Assembly (NCBI RefSeq): GCF_034190915.1
Contig: NW_026947484.1
Location: 209,634,657 to 209,698,656 of the forward strand
DNA: 64,000 bases
Direction: 5' to 3'
Source of the DNA: Cavia porcellus
Lineage: Eukaryota > Chordata > Mammalia > Rodentia > Caviidae
The stretch's first letter is position 1, and each line of letters opens with the position of its first letter. The notes beneath the pieces are model-generated. The model saw only the letters and a list, made by a program, of their open reading frames with translations, was not told the DNA's origin and ran no database searches. Position numbers and translations under genes: made by a program. Shown piece after piece: positions 10,851 through 22,349 of this stretch.

Positions 10851-11294
10851 TCCAAAAAACCTCTGGAAGTCATAGCAGTTGTTTTTTCTGGATTAATTTT
10901 TGGCCCCTTTATCTCTCTGTCTCACTCTGCTCTCTGTCTTGCCAGAAGAAAAAAGGAAAGGAAAAAAGTTAGATAAATTTTTTTTTCTCTAAAACATCTC
11001 TTTTCAGGTTGCTCAACTATTGAAACACCTTATGTCCTCTTATCCTTAGATGACCTTATGCAGACTCCAGAATCTTGTAATTCTTTCATATTAATTAAAG
11101 TCTGGAACAATTGCACAATAATTATTATCATTTTGTCAATCATTGTTCAATAGCCCTGTCTGATCAAACAGAGACATCTATGTCTTTTGTTCTTCTTTGG
11201 TTAGTTCATCACATAACCTCTAGTACAGGCATAAGAAAAAAGAAGCAGGCGTGTACCACATGATTGATTTGATTGATTTTTGTGTGGTTTCTAT

Positions 11295-11357
11295 CGTGTG
11301 CAAACAGAGGAGGGTCTTGTGCAAACAGAGGAGGGTCGTGTGCAAACAGAGGAGGAT
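11295..11357. repeat. Three tandem copies of a 21-bp unit
   Basis: Units start at 11295, 11316 and 11337. Each is C-(G/T)-TGTGCAAACAGAGGAGG followed by GT or AT, differing at one or two positions. A small, recent minisatellite-type triplication outside any recognised transposon. Confidence 0.95.
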
Positions 11358-12279
11358 GGTAAGTGTCAGGTAAGTTGGCCTTAACGCATGCACCAAGTGT
11401 AGGTTGTGTCCTGCTTTGAGTCCTGGCAGGGAATTATTTTTTTAGTGCGGCTTCCTTAATGATTACTTAATGATTAATGATTACTAGGGAACAGCTGAAC
11501 CTGACATTTCTAAGCACTTACTGGACACTCCTCTCTCATGTGTTATTTGAACTTCTTGAGTTTTTATAGTCTTCTGTTTGTACACACATGTGCACACACA
11601 TACACACGCACACACACACATACACACCTACCATACTTGCCTTGAAATGTTAAAAATTGCCTATAAATATGGTTGAATTTTTATTTTTGAAAAAAATACA
11701 TAAAAATCTATTTCCAAGAAGTCAAAAGACTTCATTTTACTTTCAGATTTAATGCTAACTAACAAATCATGGCAGTCACCAACTTTTCATGTATAAGTTG
11801 CAGTTAAAAATATTTATCCTACTTTCTAAGGTTATTTTGAAATGGGACTGAAGAATATATTTGAGTAATTAGAAATGTTTTTAAATAACATATAATTAAG
11901 GAATTAGTCAATATAGACACAAGCCCAAATATCTTTACTTAAAAGAAACAAGTTACATAATATTTCAAAGTACTGAACCTTTTAGTTTTGCATCACAGAA
12001 AGAGCTACTGCCTAAAGACCCCAATAATTACCTATGACAGCAAAGGAAATAAATAACAGGTCCTGGAAGAACTGCACTGGGAAAATGTGAAGTCTCTCCA
12101 TGATTTATGAAATCTGTTATGATCAGTTACTCTGACTTTTAGTTTCATTCATGTAACAAAAATGTATACATATATATGTGCATATACACACACACAAGAT
12201 AGATAATTATACTACTAATCTCTGTAAGTTCATCAAAAAGAACAGTTTGTGCTTTCATTTTTTGGTCCTTTTTTATGCT
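11358..12279. other. Non-coding DNA with CA-rich stretches
   Basis: Contains an impure CA tract at about 11583-11626 and a TA/CA mixture at 12165-12197. No gene or classified repeat seen. Confidence 0.5.
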
Positions 12280-12420
12280 AAAATTTTGAAATCTGAACAA
12301 CTATTTCTAAGATAACAATATGCAATATATTAACTGGTGTTAATTTTCTACTACCTTTTTGGGAATTCTGTATGATTTCTATCCTCTTTGGTTTCATTTT
12401 TTTTTAATAAAAACAAAGCA
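12280..12420 (+). mobile_element. L1/HAL1-type 3'UTR terminus
   Basis: The last ~140 bp match the ends of the copies at 2750-2930 and (reverse) 56440-56570: CAACTATTTCTAAGATAACA, then AATTCTGTATGATTT, then an AATAAAA-containing A-rich end. Confidence 0.7.
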
Positions 12421-13394
12421 TTGAGTTTTTTGGTGTGGTCTTTTTGGAGGGCTAGATGAAGAGAACGAATTAGGAAGTGCCGCCTGCCATTGAGAAGGGA
12501 ACACATTGAAAGGCTGACAATTTACACAGCCCCAAAGCTCCAGGCAGGTGTGCCCTGTTTCCTAGACCCCCCCAATAGAACACAGGAATACTGTCCTAAA
12601 ATTAATATCTGTTCTCTCTAAAAATAAATGTAAGCAGAGAGCTTTTGTTTAATGGTTGTGGTCAGAGCTCAAGTCTTTGTCTCCTCTCACTCAGAAAAGC
12701 CAACTAACATGAGAAAATATGAAAAAATCACATAAATCCTGTAAGAATAAACATAATAAGGAGGGCAGCAAAAAGGAAGGGGATTGTAAGATAAGATATT
12801 ACAATCTGGAAGACAAAAAGAAAGTATTCAGCCTGGTACTAGATTAACTAACAGTAATAGAGCTGTGTCTGGCACATGAATTTATGAGTAGTCTTAGGTT
12901 CAGAATGAAGAGAAGCGGTGAATAAAGAGGGGAAGGGCTAAGAAGATGCATGGAGAGAGGTATTGATTTAGTGTCTGTCTGCAGTGCAGCTACAAAGCTG
13001 GCCTCCTCTAACTATCCCATCCTTCCAAATGGGAGACAGCCCAGTCATTTATACTTCAAGAATCTATCACTGTGTGTAATTTGTCTTTTTGCTGAGATTA
13101 GCGGGTACACAATCAATGAATTTGAAAATTTCAGAAGACAAGGCATTAGAGAACTCAAAAAGAAAAGAATTCAGGGAGACAAGGATTCATGATATCGTAG
13201 TGTGGAAATAGAAATATCTCAGCTATTTCAGTTTCCAACAGTGTAGCAAGCCTTTTTGTGAAGCCTTCCTATGACTGTTATTTGATTTTCATGAAACCTT
13301 TGTTTTCTGAGAAACAAACCTGAGATTGCTAAGAAGAGTCCATGATCTGTTGAAGGCCAAGCTTGCTATGCAAAGCATCGTGGGCTGGAATCCA
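12421..13394. other. Non-coding, no element recognised
   Basis: Includes an 80-codon plus-strand frame at 12950-13192. Its translation has no family resemblance that I can name, no splice or promoter context and no paralogue in the window, so no gene is called. Confidence 0.45.
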
Positions 13395-13565
13395 TGCTTC
13401 ATAGCCCACACACCTATCCTCAGCCCTCTCACTACCCTTATGTCCTTGAGCAAGTTACTTCCAAGCCTCATGCCTTGAGCTCTAAGTGGGAATAATTATG
13501 TCACCCATCTCCTGGTGTTGGTGAAAGATGTAAATAAGGAAATGTGTGAAACGTGTAACTGACTT
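13395..13565 (+). mobile_element. MIR SINE
   Basis: The core reads 'CCTTGAGCAAGTTACTTCC' followed later by 'GAATAATTATGTCACCCATCTC' and 'GTTGGTGAAAGATGTAAATA', the order of the mammalian-wide MIR core (TGGGCAAGTTACTT…GGGATAATAATAGTACCTA…GTGAGGATTAAATGA). Confidence 0.8.
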
Positions 13566-14489
13566 TTAGCTCCATAATGTTAGTCATTATTGGCTGACTT
13601 CTTTCTGTTCGGTGTATATTATAACTGGATCAGAGCCAACTGCAACTTATTGTATTTTTTTCTACAAAACTGAGGAATTTTAGATTTCTAACAATGTTTT
13701 CACCAAATGTATCAAAATATAAGTCAGAATGCAACTTTTTAGCATTTATTAAATAGATGTTTATACATGTATTTTGCCCCATTAATGAGAAAGTAACTAA
13801 AACAACACATGTAGACTAGAGTTAAACTAGATATCCATATGTGATAAACATAGAACAAGAACTTTATTCCAGGACATTGTGGCTGGCACCAAAGAAGCAG
13901 CTATTGAACACTTTTTAAGGCTCTTCTACATGGAGGCCAGACGATGAACACAAAAAGCAAAGCTTAGAGACAGTGTCTGTAAGTAAAAGGAAGAATAGCA
14001 TCATTTAAGGCACAATTTTAGGAATATTATGCATTCTTCAAATACATTTCTGCTTTTTTTTCCATTTTAAGGAATTAAAAGCAACAAACAGCTTCTATTT
14101 CAAAACAATTGATTTCATTTACAGACAAGCGTTCTAAATATATGCTATTCTTCTAAGCGGTTCACATGCAACACTGTAAATTGTTTCTCTCTTGGGCACG
14201 AAGTGGAGAGGGGGGGTCTCAGGGGAAGTTACTACGACAGTACTGGCAGTGTTGGGGGAAAGACACTCAGAGAAATGAATGGCTGCCTCTGCAGCAGGGG
14301 AGAGATAAGCCCCATATCTTGAGTGTACAAATCCTGTCTTCCCACAGCCACCTCTGAGTACCACTTAGAGTGATGGGTGAAGCCAAGGGCAAGACCACAC
14401 CTTTGCTTCTGCTTACTGATGCACTCACAACCTGCACCCAGTACATTCCTGGGATTAGGGATATGGGACTTGAGCTCATACTTCAAAAA
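13566..14489. other. Non-coding; last ~300 bp could be distal L1 5'UTR
   Basis: 13566-14150 shows nothing recognisable. 14190-14490 is more GC-rich, runs without a break into the L1 5'UTR that follows, and may be its start, but no landmark proves it. Confidence 0.4.
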
Positions 14490-15000
14490 CAGGTATTAAA
14501 AAATGCCAAAGAGAATTCCAGAGACTAGGTGGCTCGGGGTGAGAGTCCCTGCACCATCCCCCGAGCCCCTGGAGTTTAAGATCCTTGCTCCCACCCTGGC
14601 CAGGGAACTTTATGGATTCCTGCTGCACTGGACCAGCTCAGCAGGTCTTGGGCTTGCCTGCATCAACTTGCGGGCTTCCTGCCTTGCTTGGTGGACTCTG
14701 GGGATTTGGGCCTGCCTGCGACCTCAATTCTGGAAACTCAGAGGCATGAGATGAGTGTCCTTGCACCATCCTGAACCTGGGAGTTTGGGATCATTGTTCC
14801 CTCTAGGCAAGGAACTTCACACTTAATGCCCAACTCACCCTGCCCTGCAGGACTCAGGCCTGCCTGCCCCACCCTGTGACCCTCTCTCAATCCAGGGAAC
14901 TGGGCTACCAGAGTCCCAAGAGGTGAGGGCATAGAAGAGAATTTCCAACAGGCCCTGGGGAAGTCTTGGAATAACACTTGAAACACGGATATATAGGAAA
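14490..15000 (+). promoter_or_regulatory. LINE-1 5'UTR with two tandem ~212-bp units
   Basis: GC-rich DNA lying directly upstream of the L1 ORF1 start, where the internal L1 promoter resides. Two diverged direct repeats are visible: GAGAGTCCCTGCACCATC at 14541 and GAGTGTCCTTGCACCATC at 14753. Each is followed by a 'GGAGTTT..GATC.TTG.TCCC' block, a 'GGAACTT' block and a GCCTGCCTGC block. The period is about 212 bp. This resembles the monomer-type L1 promoters known from mouse, but the sequence is different. Confidence 0.7.
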
Positions 15001-15943
15001 ATGACAGAACAAAAGAACAAAGTACAATCTCAAACCTCCAGCCCATCCCAAGAAATTTCAGGAGCTATGTACATAGAAGAAAATATATGCCATAAACCTG
15101 AAATACCTGAAATAATAGCAACTGAAATAAAGAAGCAACTCCAGGAATCTTTAAAGGAATTCAAACTAGAAATAATCTCCCAAGTAAAAGAAGAAAGGAT
15201 AAAAGAAATGAAAGAGATGCTGAACATATCTAAAGAAGACACAGTTAAAAAAATTGAAGGAAATAAATAAAAAGGTAGAATCCTTGGATGAACAATATAA
15301 GAAATAAACACAATACATTAAGCAGATGCAAAGGGATATACAGGAATTAAAAAATTCCATTGAAAGTTGTAAAAACTGCCTCATTGAAAGTGAAGATAGA
15401 ATTTCAGACACCAAAGACAAGATTGCAGCTAGTGATCAGGAAAGGAAAGATCTTTTAAAAGTAAAAAATCAAGAAATAACAATTCAACACCTGCAAGATG
15501 ATGCAAAGAAAAACAACATAAGATTGATAGGGATAAATGAAAAAGAAAGGGACAGCATAAAGGATGTCAAGAGGATATTTAGAGAAGTAATAGATGAAAA
15601 TTTCCCAGACATGAGAATGGAAAGTAAAATACTGATCAGTGAAGCATATAGAACTCCAAATAACCATAACCAAAATAAAACTACACCCAGACATATAATA
15701 ATCACCATCCCAGAAATCAAACATAAAAATAGAATATTAAAAGCTGTCAGAGAGAAAATACAGATCACCCATAAAGGAAAACCTATCAGAATCACAGCAG
15801 ACTTCTCAGCACAAACAATAAAGTCAAGAAGAACATGGAGTGAAGTATTCCAGTTCCTAAAGGAAAATGATTTCCAACCTAGACTGATGTACCCTGAAAA
15901 TGTCCTTCAAAATGGGTGGAGAAATAAGATACTTCCATGATAA
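15001..15943 (+). pseudogene. LINE-1 ORF1 (RNA-binding chaperone), frameshifted
   Basis: L1 ORF1 encodes the trimeric RNA-binding protein that coats L1 RNA. Translation starts at ATG 15001 and runs to a TAA ending at 15270. A second frame, 15326-15940, supplies the rest: coiled-coil (about SIESCKNCLIESEDRISDTK), RRM ('NIRLIGINEKE', 'ENFPDM') and C-terminal domain ('EAYRTPN', 'PRHIIITIPE', 'PIRITADFSAQTIKSRR', 'QPRLMYPENV'). The two parts are in different frames and an extra TAA lies at 15305-15307, so the gene is dead. Together they are close to normal length (~310 residues). Confidence 0.93.
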
Positions 15944-16089
15944 ATAACCGTGGAAGAACTTCATGATCACTACACCAACCCTGCAAAGAATACTGAAAGA
16001 CAGTTTAGATACACTTAGGAAAAAATCACTAGGCACAACAGACAATAAACAGAAGGGAAAGATCAAGATGCAACAGCAGAAAGATAACA

Positions 16090-18705
16090 CATCAACAATA
16101 AACCTACATATAACTGTTATAACCATTAATGTAAATGGTCTCAATGTACCAATTAAAAGAAACAGACTGGCAGAATGGATCCAGAAACAACATCCAATCA
16201 TATTCTGTCTACAAGAAACCCATTTACCCTAAGAGGAAATGCATAGACTGAAAGTCAAAGGTGGGAAAACAGGAATCCCCCAAAAAAGCATGCATAGCTA
16301 TTCTGTTTACAGACAATGTAAACTTCAAACCAAGAATGATCCTAAGAGATAAAGAAGGTCATTACATACTGGTTAGGGGAAAACTTCAAGAGGAAGAGAT
16401 AACAATCTTAAATATATATGTAAACCAAATTCCAGAGCACCCAGTTATATAAGGCAAGTATTAATATAAGTGAAAAGCCAAACTAGCAATAACACAATTA
16501 TAACAGGGGATCTTAACACAAAATTGACACCAAGAGACAGACCAACCAGACAGAAAATCAGCAAAGAAATAACAGAACTGAATCACACCTGTGAACAAAT
16601 TGACTTGATAGACATATGCAGAGTGTTCCATCCAACAACATCAGAATACACATTCTTCTCAGCAGTACATAGGACATTCCTAAAGTAGACCATATACTAG
16701 CTCACAGAACATATTTAAATAAGTGCAAAAGAGTTGAAATTATCCATACATGTTATCGGATCATAACCATGAAATGATCATAGCCATGAAATTAGAAGTT
16801 TGATAAAAGAGACTGCAAAAATCCCACAAACACATGGAAACTGAATAACACACTTTTGAGTAATCAGTGGGTCACAGGGGAAATTAAAGAAGAAATTAAA
16901 CAATACCTACAAGTAAATTAAAATACAAATACAACTTATCGGAATCTGTGGGATGCAATGAAAGCTGTCCTCAGAGAAAATTTTACTGCACTGAATTCCC
17001 GCATCAGGAAAACAGAACGATTACAAATAAACAACCTGATGCTATCCCTCAAACATCTAGAAAAAGAAGAGCAAGTCAAGCCCAAAGCCAAAAGGAGGGA
17101 GCAAATTATAAAAATCAGAGCAGAAATTAATGCAATAGAGACTAAGAAAACAATCCAAAGAATCAGTGAATCAAAGAGTTGGTTCTTTGAAAGAATAAGT
17201 AAAATTGATAAGCCCCTAGCCAACTTTCTTTTAAAAAAAGGAAGAAAGAGCACAAATTCATGCAATAAGGAATGAAAAAGGCAAAATCACTACAGATTCT
17301 TTTGAAATACCAGAAGATCATCAACACCTATTTCAAAAGTCTATATTTTCATAGGTTTGATAACACAGAAGAAACAGACAGATTCCTTGAAACATATGAA
17401 GTACCAAAGCTAGGTCAAGAGGATGTAAAACTGCTGAATAACCCAACTTCTATTAATGAAATTGAAAATGTAATTAAGTTCCTACTTACAAAGAAGAGCC
17501 TAGTCCCAGACAGATTCACTGTAGCATTCTACAAGAAATACAAAGAAGACTTAATGTCGACACTTCTCAAACTAGTCAATGAAACTGAAGGGGAAGTAAT
17601 CCTTCCTAAGTCAATCCTGGAAGCAAATACTACTCTAGTACCAAAACCTGAGAAAGACCCTACTAAAAAAGAGAACTACAGGCCAGTCTCCCTAATGAAC
17701 ACACATACAAAAATCCTCAATAAAATATTGGCAAATAGGATGTAACAAATGCAAGAAGATTATACACCTGACCAAGAGGAATTCATCGCAGGCATGCAGG
17801 GATGGTTCAACATACGTAAATCAATAAATGTAATGCACCACATCAATAAAGCCAAAAATAAGAATCACATGATCATTTATGTAGATGTATTAAAAGTTTT
17901 TGATAAGGTTCAACATTCATTTATGATAAGAAACTTACAGAAAATTGGAATAGATGATTTCTACCTCAATAAAATAAAGGCCATCTATGACAAACCAACA
18001 GACAGTGTTATACTAAATGGCCAAAAACGAAAGGCTTTACCTTAAAATCAAGCACAAACAAGGTTGTTCCTTATCACCGCTCCTATTTAATATAGTAATG
18101 GAAATACTAGCCAGAGTAATTAGATAAGAGAGAGAAATAAAATGGGTAAAGATAGGAAAAGAAGAAGTTAAATTATCATTGTTTGCAGATGACATGATAC
18201 TCTACATAGAAGAACCCCAAAACACCACTGAAAGACTCCTAGATATAATAAATAAATTCAGCAATGTAGCTGAATACAAAATCAATACTCAAAAATAAAT
18301 AGCATTCCTATACATTAACAACAAAATCACAGAGAGATAAATAAGAGAACCCTTCATACTAGCAACCAAAAAAAGTGAAATATTTAGGAATTATTCTCAT
18401 GAAATAAGTGAAAGATCTAAATAGAGAAAATTATAATACACTGAGACAAGAAATTAAAGATAATCTCAGAAAATGGAAAGACATCCCTTGCGCATCAAGA
18501 GGAAGAATAAATATTGTGAAAATGGCCATTTTCCCAAAAATCTTATACAGATTCAATGCAATCCCAATAACAGATACCATCAACATACTTCATAGATCTA
18601 GAGAAATCACTCCTAAAATTCATCTGGAAACAAAAGAGATCTAGAATGACAAAGACAGTCTAAGCAGCGAAGGCAAGGCAGAAGGCTCATGATCATGCCT
18701 CCCAG
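16090..18705 (+). pseudogene. LINE-1 ORF2 (endonuclease/reverse transcriptase), broken, 3'-truncated
   Basis: The endonuclease begins in the 15963-16232 frame ('ITVITINVNGLNVPIKR', 'FCLQETHL'), continues at 16261-16452 and 16470-16688 ('ITGDLNTKL', 'YTFFSAVH'). The linker and RT fingers/palm follow: 'ENYRPVSLMN' near 17690, '[15 protein letters not shown]' near 17800, and the catalytic FADD box ('[15 protein letters not shown]') near 18185, then '[13 protein letters not shown]' near 18510. Many stops and frame changes interrupt it. Recognisable L1 text ends near 18705, so the cysteine-rich C-terminus and 3'UTR are missing. An L1 normally encodes ~1,275 residues here. Confidence 0.93.
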
Positions 18706-19298
18706 GAGTCCAACTGGAGATCCAGCGCCTACAAGAAGGACTCACACCAGTCTCTTGCAGATCCATGCTGGGAAGGAGCAAAGGTCAGAGGTGGAAGCTA
18801 GAAAGTCTATGCCATCAAGGTGAAGGAGTTGTCCTGGTAGGTTGATTGTTCTACCCTGGAGCTGAGAAGTCACACTCACAACAAAGACCAGGGCTGTTCT
18901 GTAAAGCACCACAGCCATCCTCAGCAACATGGAGGCCCTGAGCTCTTCCTCCGACAAGTATAGTCGAATACATGCCAGGAAGCCAGTATGACAAGTTCAT
19001 CCTAGAGACCAAGAGGCACACGTCTTCTCCTCCAGAGCTGAGAAGCAATGCTCGATGTGAGGACCAGAGCTTCTCCAGGAGAACCTCACAGCTCAAACAG
19101 CAACACTTAGGAGAACCCACAATGCCTCTGCCTCAACGCATCTCAATGCCTTTTTTCTCCTTCTCCACCTCTCTATGCTGAAAACTATCTTCAGGTGAAA
19201 CATCTATGCTCATTGCCATTCTGATGTAATCCAGCTGGCATTAAATTGCCCACTAGTTCTTAATCCTTCATGTGCCTATGCAAATGCAAGATAGTTGC
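18706..19298. other. Unclassified ~590-bp GC-richer block beyond the L1
   Basis: It replaces the expected end of L1 ORF2. Two parts about 150 bp apart look weakly related: 'GAGCTGAGAAGTCACACTC' near 18859 and 'GAGCTGAGAAGCAATGCTC' near 19035, each followed by a 'GACCAG.GCT' block. Frames on either strand (18972-19181 plus, 18851-19120 minus) do not resemble a protein I know. It could be a processed pseudogene or an unfamiliar repeat. Confidence 0.4.
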
Positions 19299-19312
19299 TG
19301 GATTGGGTTCTT

Positions 19313-19397
19313 TTTTTTTTTTTTTTTTTGTCTTTTTCCTTTTTATCGGTACCGGGGATCGAACTCATGACTGACTGCTTGCAAGGCAGGCGCTTAT
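19313..19397 (-). mobile_element. ID-family SINE, 5'-truncated
   Basis: Antisense ID: a poly(T), then TTTTTATCGGTACC, GGATCGAACTC and TGCTTGCAAGGCAGGCGCTTA. The copy stops inside the A-box region, lacking the first ~30 bp of the 6691 copy. A 14-bp target duplication, TGGATTGGGTTCTT, flanks it at 19299-19312 and 19398-19411. Confidence 0.92.
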
Positions 19398-19434
19398 TGG
19401 ATTGGGTTCTTAAAAAGGCACTTAGGTTAGTAAG

Positions 19435-19740
19435 TGTCTAGTCTGTTCCAGCTATTAGAATACTTTAGACTAAGTGGCTTAAAGGTGGAAATGCACTTTT
19501 CAAAGTTCTGAAGTCTGGGAAGTTCAAAATTGAAATCAGTGATACTGAGAGTTGGCTTCCTGCTTCATGGTCGATACCATCTTCTGTGTCCTCAAGGCGA
19601 GAGGGGTGAGGCAGCTCTCTGAGAATCATTCACGATGCACTAATCCAATTTACAATGGTCCTACTTTTCTACTTAATGATCTCTCAAAAGCCCCATCTCT
19701 AACATTAGCACATTAGGGGTTAAGATTTCAACATTTGAAA
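19435..19740 (-). mobile_element. MLT1-like MaLR LTR
   Basis: Reverse-oriented MLT1 blocks in order: 'TAGTCTGTTCCAGCTATTAG', 'GTTCTGAAGTCTGGGAAGTTC', 'CTTCTGTGTCCTCAAGGCG', 'GCACTAATCCAATT', 'CAAAAGCCCCATCTCTAACA' and 'GGGGTTAAGATTTCAACATTTGAA'. A well-known MLT1 order, diverged. Confidence 0.82.
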
Positions 19741-19894
19741 CTGCAGTATAGGAAGGATCCTCCAAAATTTGCAGTGTATAGAGATTTTAAATATAGTAAT
19801 ATAAGGTTTGATTGTAATATATAGTAAATGTTTAAGTTTTTAAAAAGTATTACAGTAAAAGACATTGTCATCAATCCTCTGTTACGTCCCCCAG

Positions 19895-19919
19895 ATACAC
19901 ATGCACACACATACACGTG

Positions 19920-19952
<33 letters not shown>
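19895..19952. repeat. (CA)n microsatellite with CG interruptions
   Basis: Alternating purine-pyrimidine tract, including GTGTGCGCGCACACAC in the middle, a potential Z-DNA former. Confidence 0.95.
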
Positions 19953-20079
19953 CAAACACATACACCAAACACGTGCATCCCATTATTCTTGCCACTTTCT
20001 GAAGTTCTGCATGTTCCCTTTTATAAGTGTCTTTCCCAGGTAGAGTGAATATAGTGAATGCTTCTGCTGAGTGCCGTCC

Positions 20080-20345
20080 CACAGAAAGGCAGGCTCACAA
20101 ACAATACAGCGCATTTTCACCCACCTTATTCGCGAGATCTAGCACCATAAGACCCCTGGCTCTTCCTCAAAGCAAGAATGGCCATGAAAAGCAAGTAGTT
20201 TGAACTGATTCAGGGCTTTGAGGGAGGCCATGACAGTACAACTAAAGATACTCAGAAGAGGACTTGGAGGGCTGCTTCAGGAACTGTTAGAATGGTGAGC
20301 TTTCAGCAAGGAGTATTTTGAGGGAGATGAACAGCAGTGTGTTTT
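20080..20345 (+). pseudogene. Mariner-family transposase C-terminus relic
   Basis: Translating from 20121 gives PPYSRDLAP, a stop, then DPWLFLKARMAMKSK, a stop, then FELIQ. This is the mariner DD34D signature region: PPYSPDLAP followed by (C/S)DF.LFPKLK, where the Asp after it is catalytic, then the KGK.F.SI helix. Further on, 'EEDLEGCF' and, after a frame change, 'KEYFEGDEQ' match the mariner C-terminal 'EDFQ.CF…GEYFEGD' end. Two stops and a frameshift make it non-functional. No inverted repeats were located. Confidence 0.72.
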
Positions 20346-21754
20346 ACTGTGATACATTGCTTTAAAATTTAGTCATTCATCATTTTTTAAAATCAAACTC
20401 CATACAAGTAAAGGAATCTTATTTTCCAGATCTCCATCTCTAAAGATTTATATCTCAATCATTTTAATTTTCATATATCAAATTCATAGCATTTAATAAT
20501 TCATAGGACTGTATTTTTTAAAATTCCTTCATTCATCACTTAAAAGTAGCTAATAGAAAAAAAGTTACTCAAGCAACAAACAGGAAAGAAAACATTTTGG
20601 CTTGAGTAAAATATGAGACAGATAATGTCCTTTTTTGTACTGTTTTTCCTTTTAGCAAATATAGAATCGCTGCCTCATCCTTACCTGCAATTTTTATTCA
20701 TGATTATTCAATACCGTGTCTCACAGTTTACTCTGAAGTTGCACAGTAAGCAGGTCTGTATAAACTAGGTCAGTCAAACTCCACTCCAGTGAGGGGTCAG
20801 GGTGTTTGGATCCATTTATTTTAACTTCAAATAAAGTAACAGAAAGCATATTTTTTGTTATTCACTGGAAAATACAAAAAAAAATTGAATTTACTATTCC
20901 CACATGTCATTTTTTCTGGCTATGGAGGGAAAGTTAATTATTTAGCTTAAAGAAAAATAATTGTAATCAGGAGATACTGTTGTGCACCAGGTAGAACATC
21001 TTAATGTCATAGTGTTTTTGTTTTAAATTTTAGGGCAATACTTAGAGCAGAGTCATTAGACATAGTTATATACAATTTGGGCTATTAAATCATCTAAAAA
21101 AGTTCCAAGCATATTCATTTAGGTCAGCTCACAAATTTAGACACATAATGAGAACAAGGACATGCTCTTTCTGGTGAGAATGATGTGGATGTGAAATTAG
21201 ATTGGAACACGGAAATGCCTTTGCTCTTCTAACTCACTTAGCAAATCAGAAATGAAATCAGCAAACACTACTGGTTGCCGGGTGTGTCCCATACGTCAAC
21301 TGTGGGCTCTGTACTGTGCAGCCACCTGGGTTTTGAATTAGGCCTGGTACATGTCTGTATGTGTTTGCTGTGTCATGTGTATCTTGATGCTTCATTATAG
21401 TTCAGACCCTCCTATATGAAGTTTCGCTTGAAATCTAAGCTAAATGATGCATAAATTATGATTACAAAGGAGTTTATTTAAAGATATTTATTTAAGCATA
21501 TTTAAGAGGTTTTAAAATTTTTTTTAAGCAGTGGCAATATTTATTTGAAAAGTAAAAGTGGAGAGTGAGGGAGACGCTAGCTCTGAAGAATGAGTTTGGG
21601 TTTACTAAGAGGAAAAAGCAAGACAAACGTATACCTGGGAGGAAGTGGGACAGGTTATGGTGAAGAAAGCCATGGTAGCCACTTACGGAGTTCAGAATCT
21701 TCTTAGTGTTTTTTCTTCTTTAAAAAGCACTTTATAGTCTGTGGTCTGATTCAA
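20346..21754. other. 1.4 kb non-coding DNA, nothing recognised
   Basis: AT-rich with no convincing frame, repeat or RNA gene. It may be unique intergenic or intronic sequence. Confidence 0.5.
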
Positions 21755-21840
21755 CAAGTTTTTTATTTAACGAGTATTTACTTAGTGAATGTCAGGTACT
21801 TTGGTAAGCATTATGGACACAGCTGAATACGGGGTCCTGC
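21755..21840 (-). mobile_element. L2 3' end (short)
   Basis: 'TCAACAAGTTTTTTATTTAACG', then 'TGTCAGGTACTTTGGTAAGC' and 'GGACACAGCTGAATACGG' fit the reverse complement of the L2 tail (TTCAACAAATATTTATTGAGC…TGCCAGGCACTGTGCTAGGC…GGATACAGCAGTGAAC). Confidence 0.65.
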
Positions 21841-22349
21841 CCCTGTGAATAAAATCTAAAATTTCCTTCTTGTTAATCAATAAGGCAGGAAGACCCCAAG
21901 TTGGTAGTGGATGACAGTCATTGCATGCAGACTCCCCAAACAGCACACAACAAAAGTGAAATTTGTAGCCAGTTCGCCTTGTTCCCCTTTCAATTACTTT
22001 TGTGCTCAGAGTATCTTTTAAGTTTAGTGAAGAAAGAAGTCTACAATCTTCTACAGATTGAGAACCTGAGGTTGAGGACAAACCTTTGATTACTGCTGGG
22101 TAAAGAAAACTCTTAGAACATCCTCTTAGGAGTTCATAAGCAGCCTTTAGTATAAAGGCTTCAAAATTTTCCCGAATGTGATCACACTAAAAACATAATT
22201 TTTGGTTGCAATCACTTACACTTTCTGCATATTTTATATTATGTATTTTTGTACAAAATCTTCATGAATAAAATTTACATGTAGCAATACAGTATGACCT
22301 AATATTTGGTGTCTTGTTTTGTTGTATTTTTTTAAAGGTTGTACATCTG
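21841..22349. other. Non-coding, no element recognised
   Basis: Spacer between the L2 scrap and the L1 mosaic. Two overlapping short frames here (21901-22089 plus, 21782-22081 minus) show no domains. Confidence 0.45.

Noticed and set aside
15030..16201. Several 84-114-codon minus-strand frames within the sense L1
   Set aside because: They are antisense to L1 ORF1/ORF2 and reflect the A-rich coding strand, which gives few stops on its complement.
19728..20082. Overlapping frames rich in Cys-Val or Thr-His
   Set aside because: They translate the CA/TG microsatellite and its flanks.
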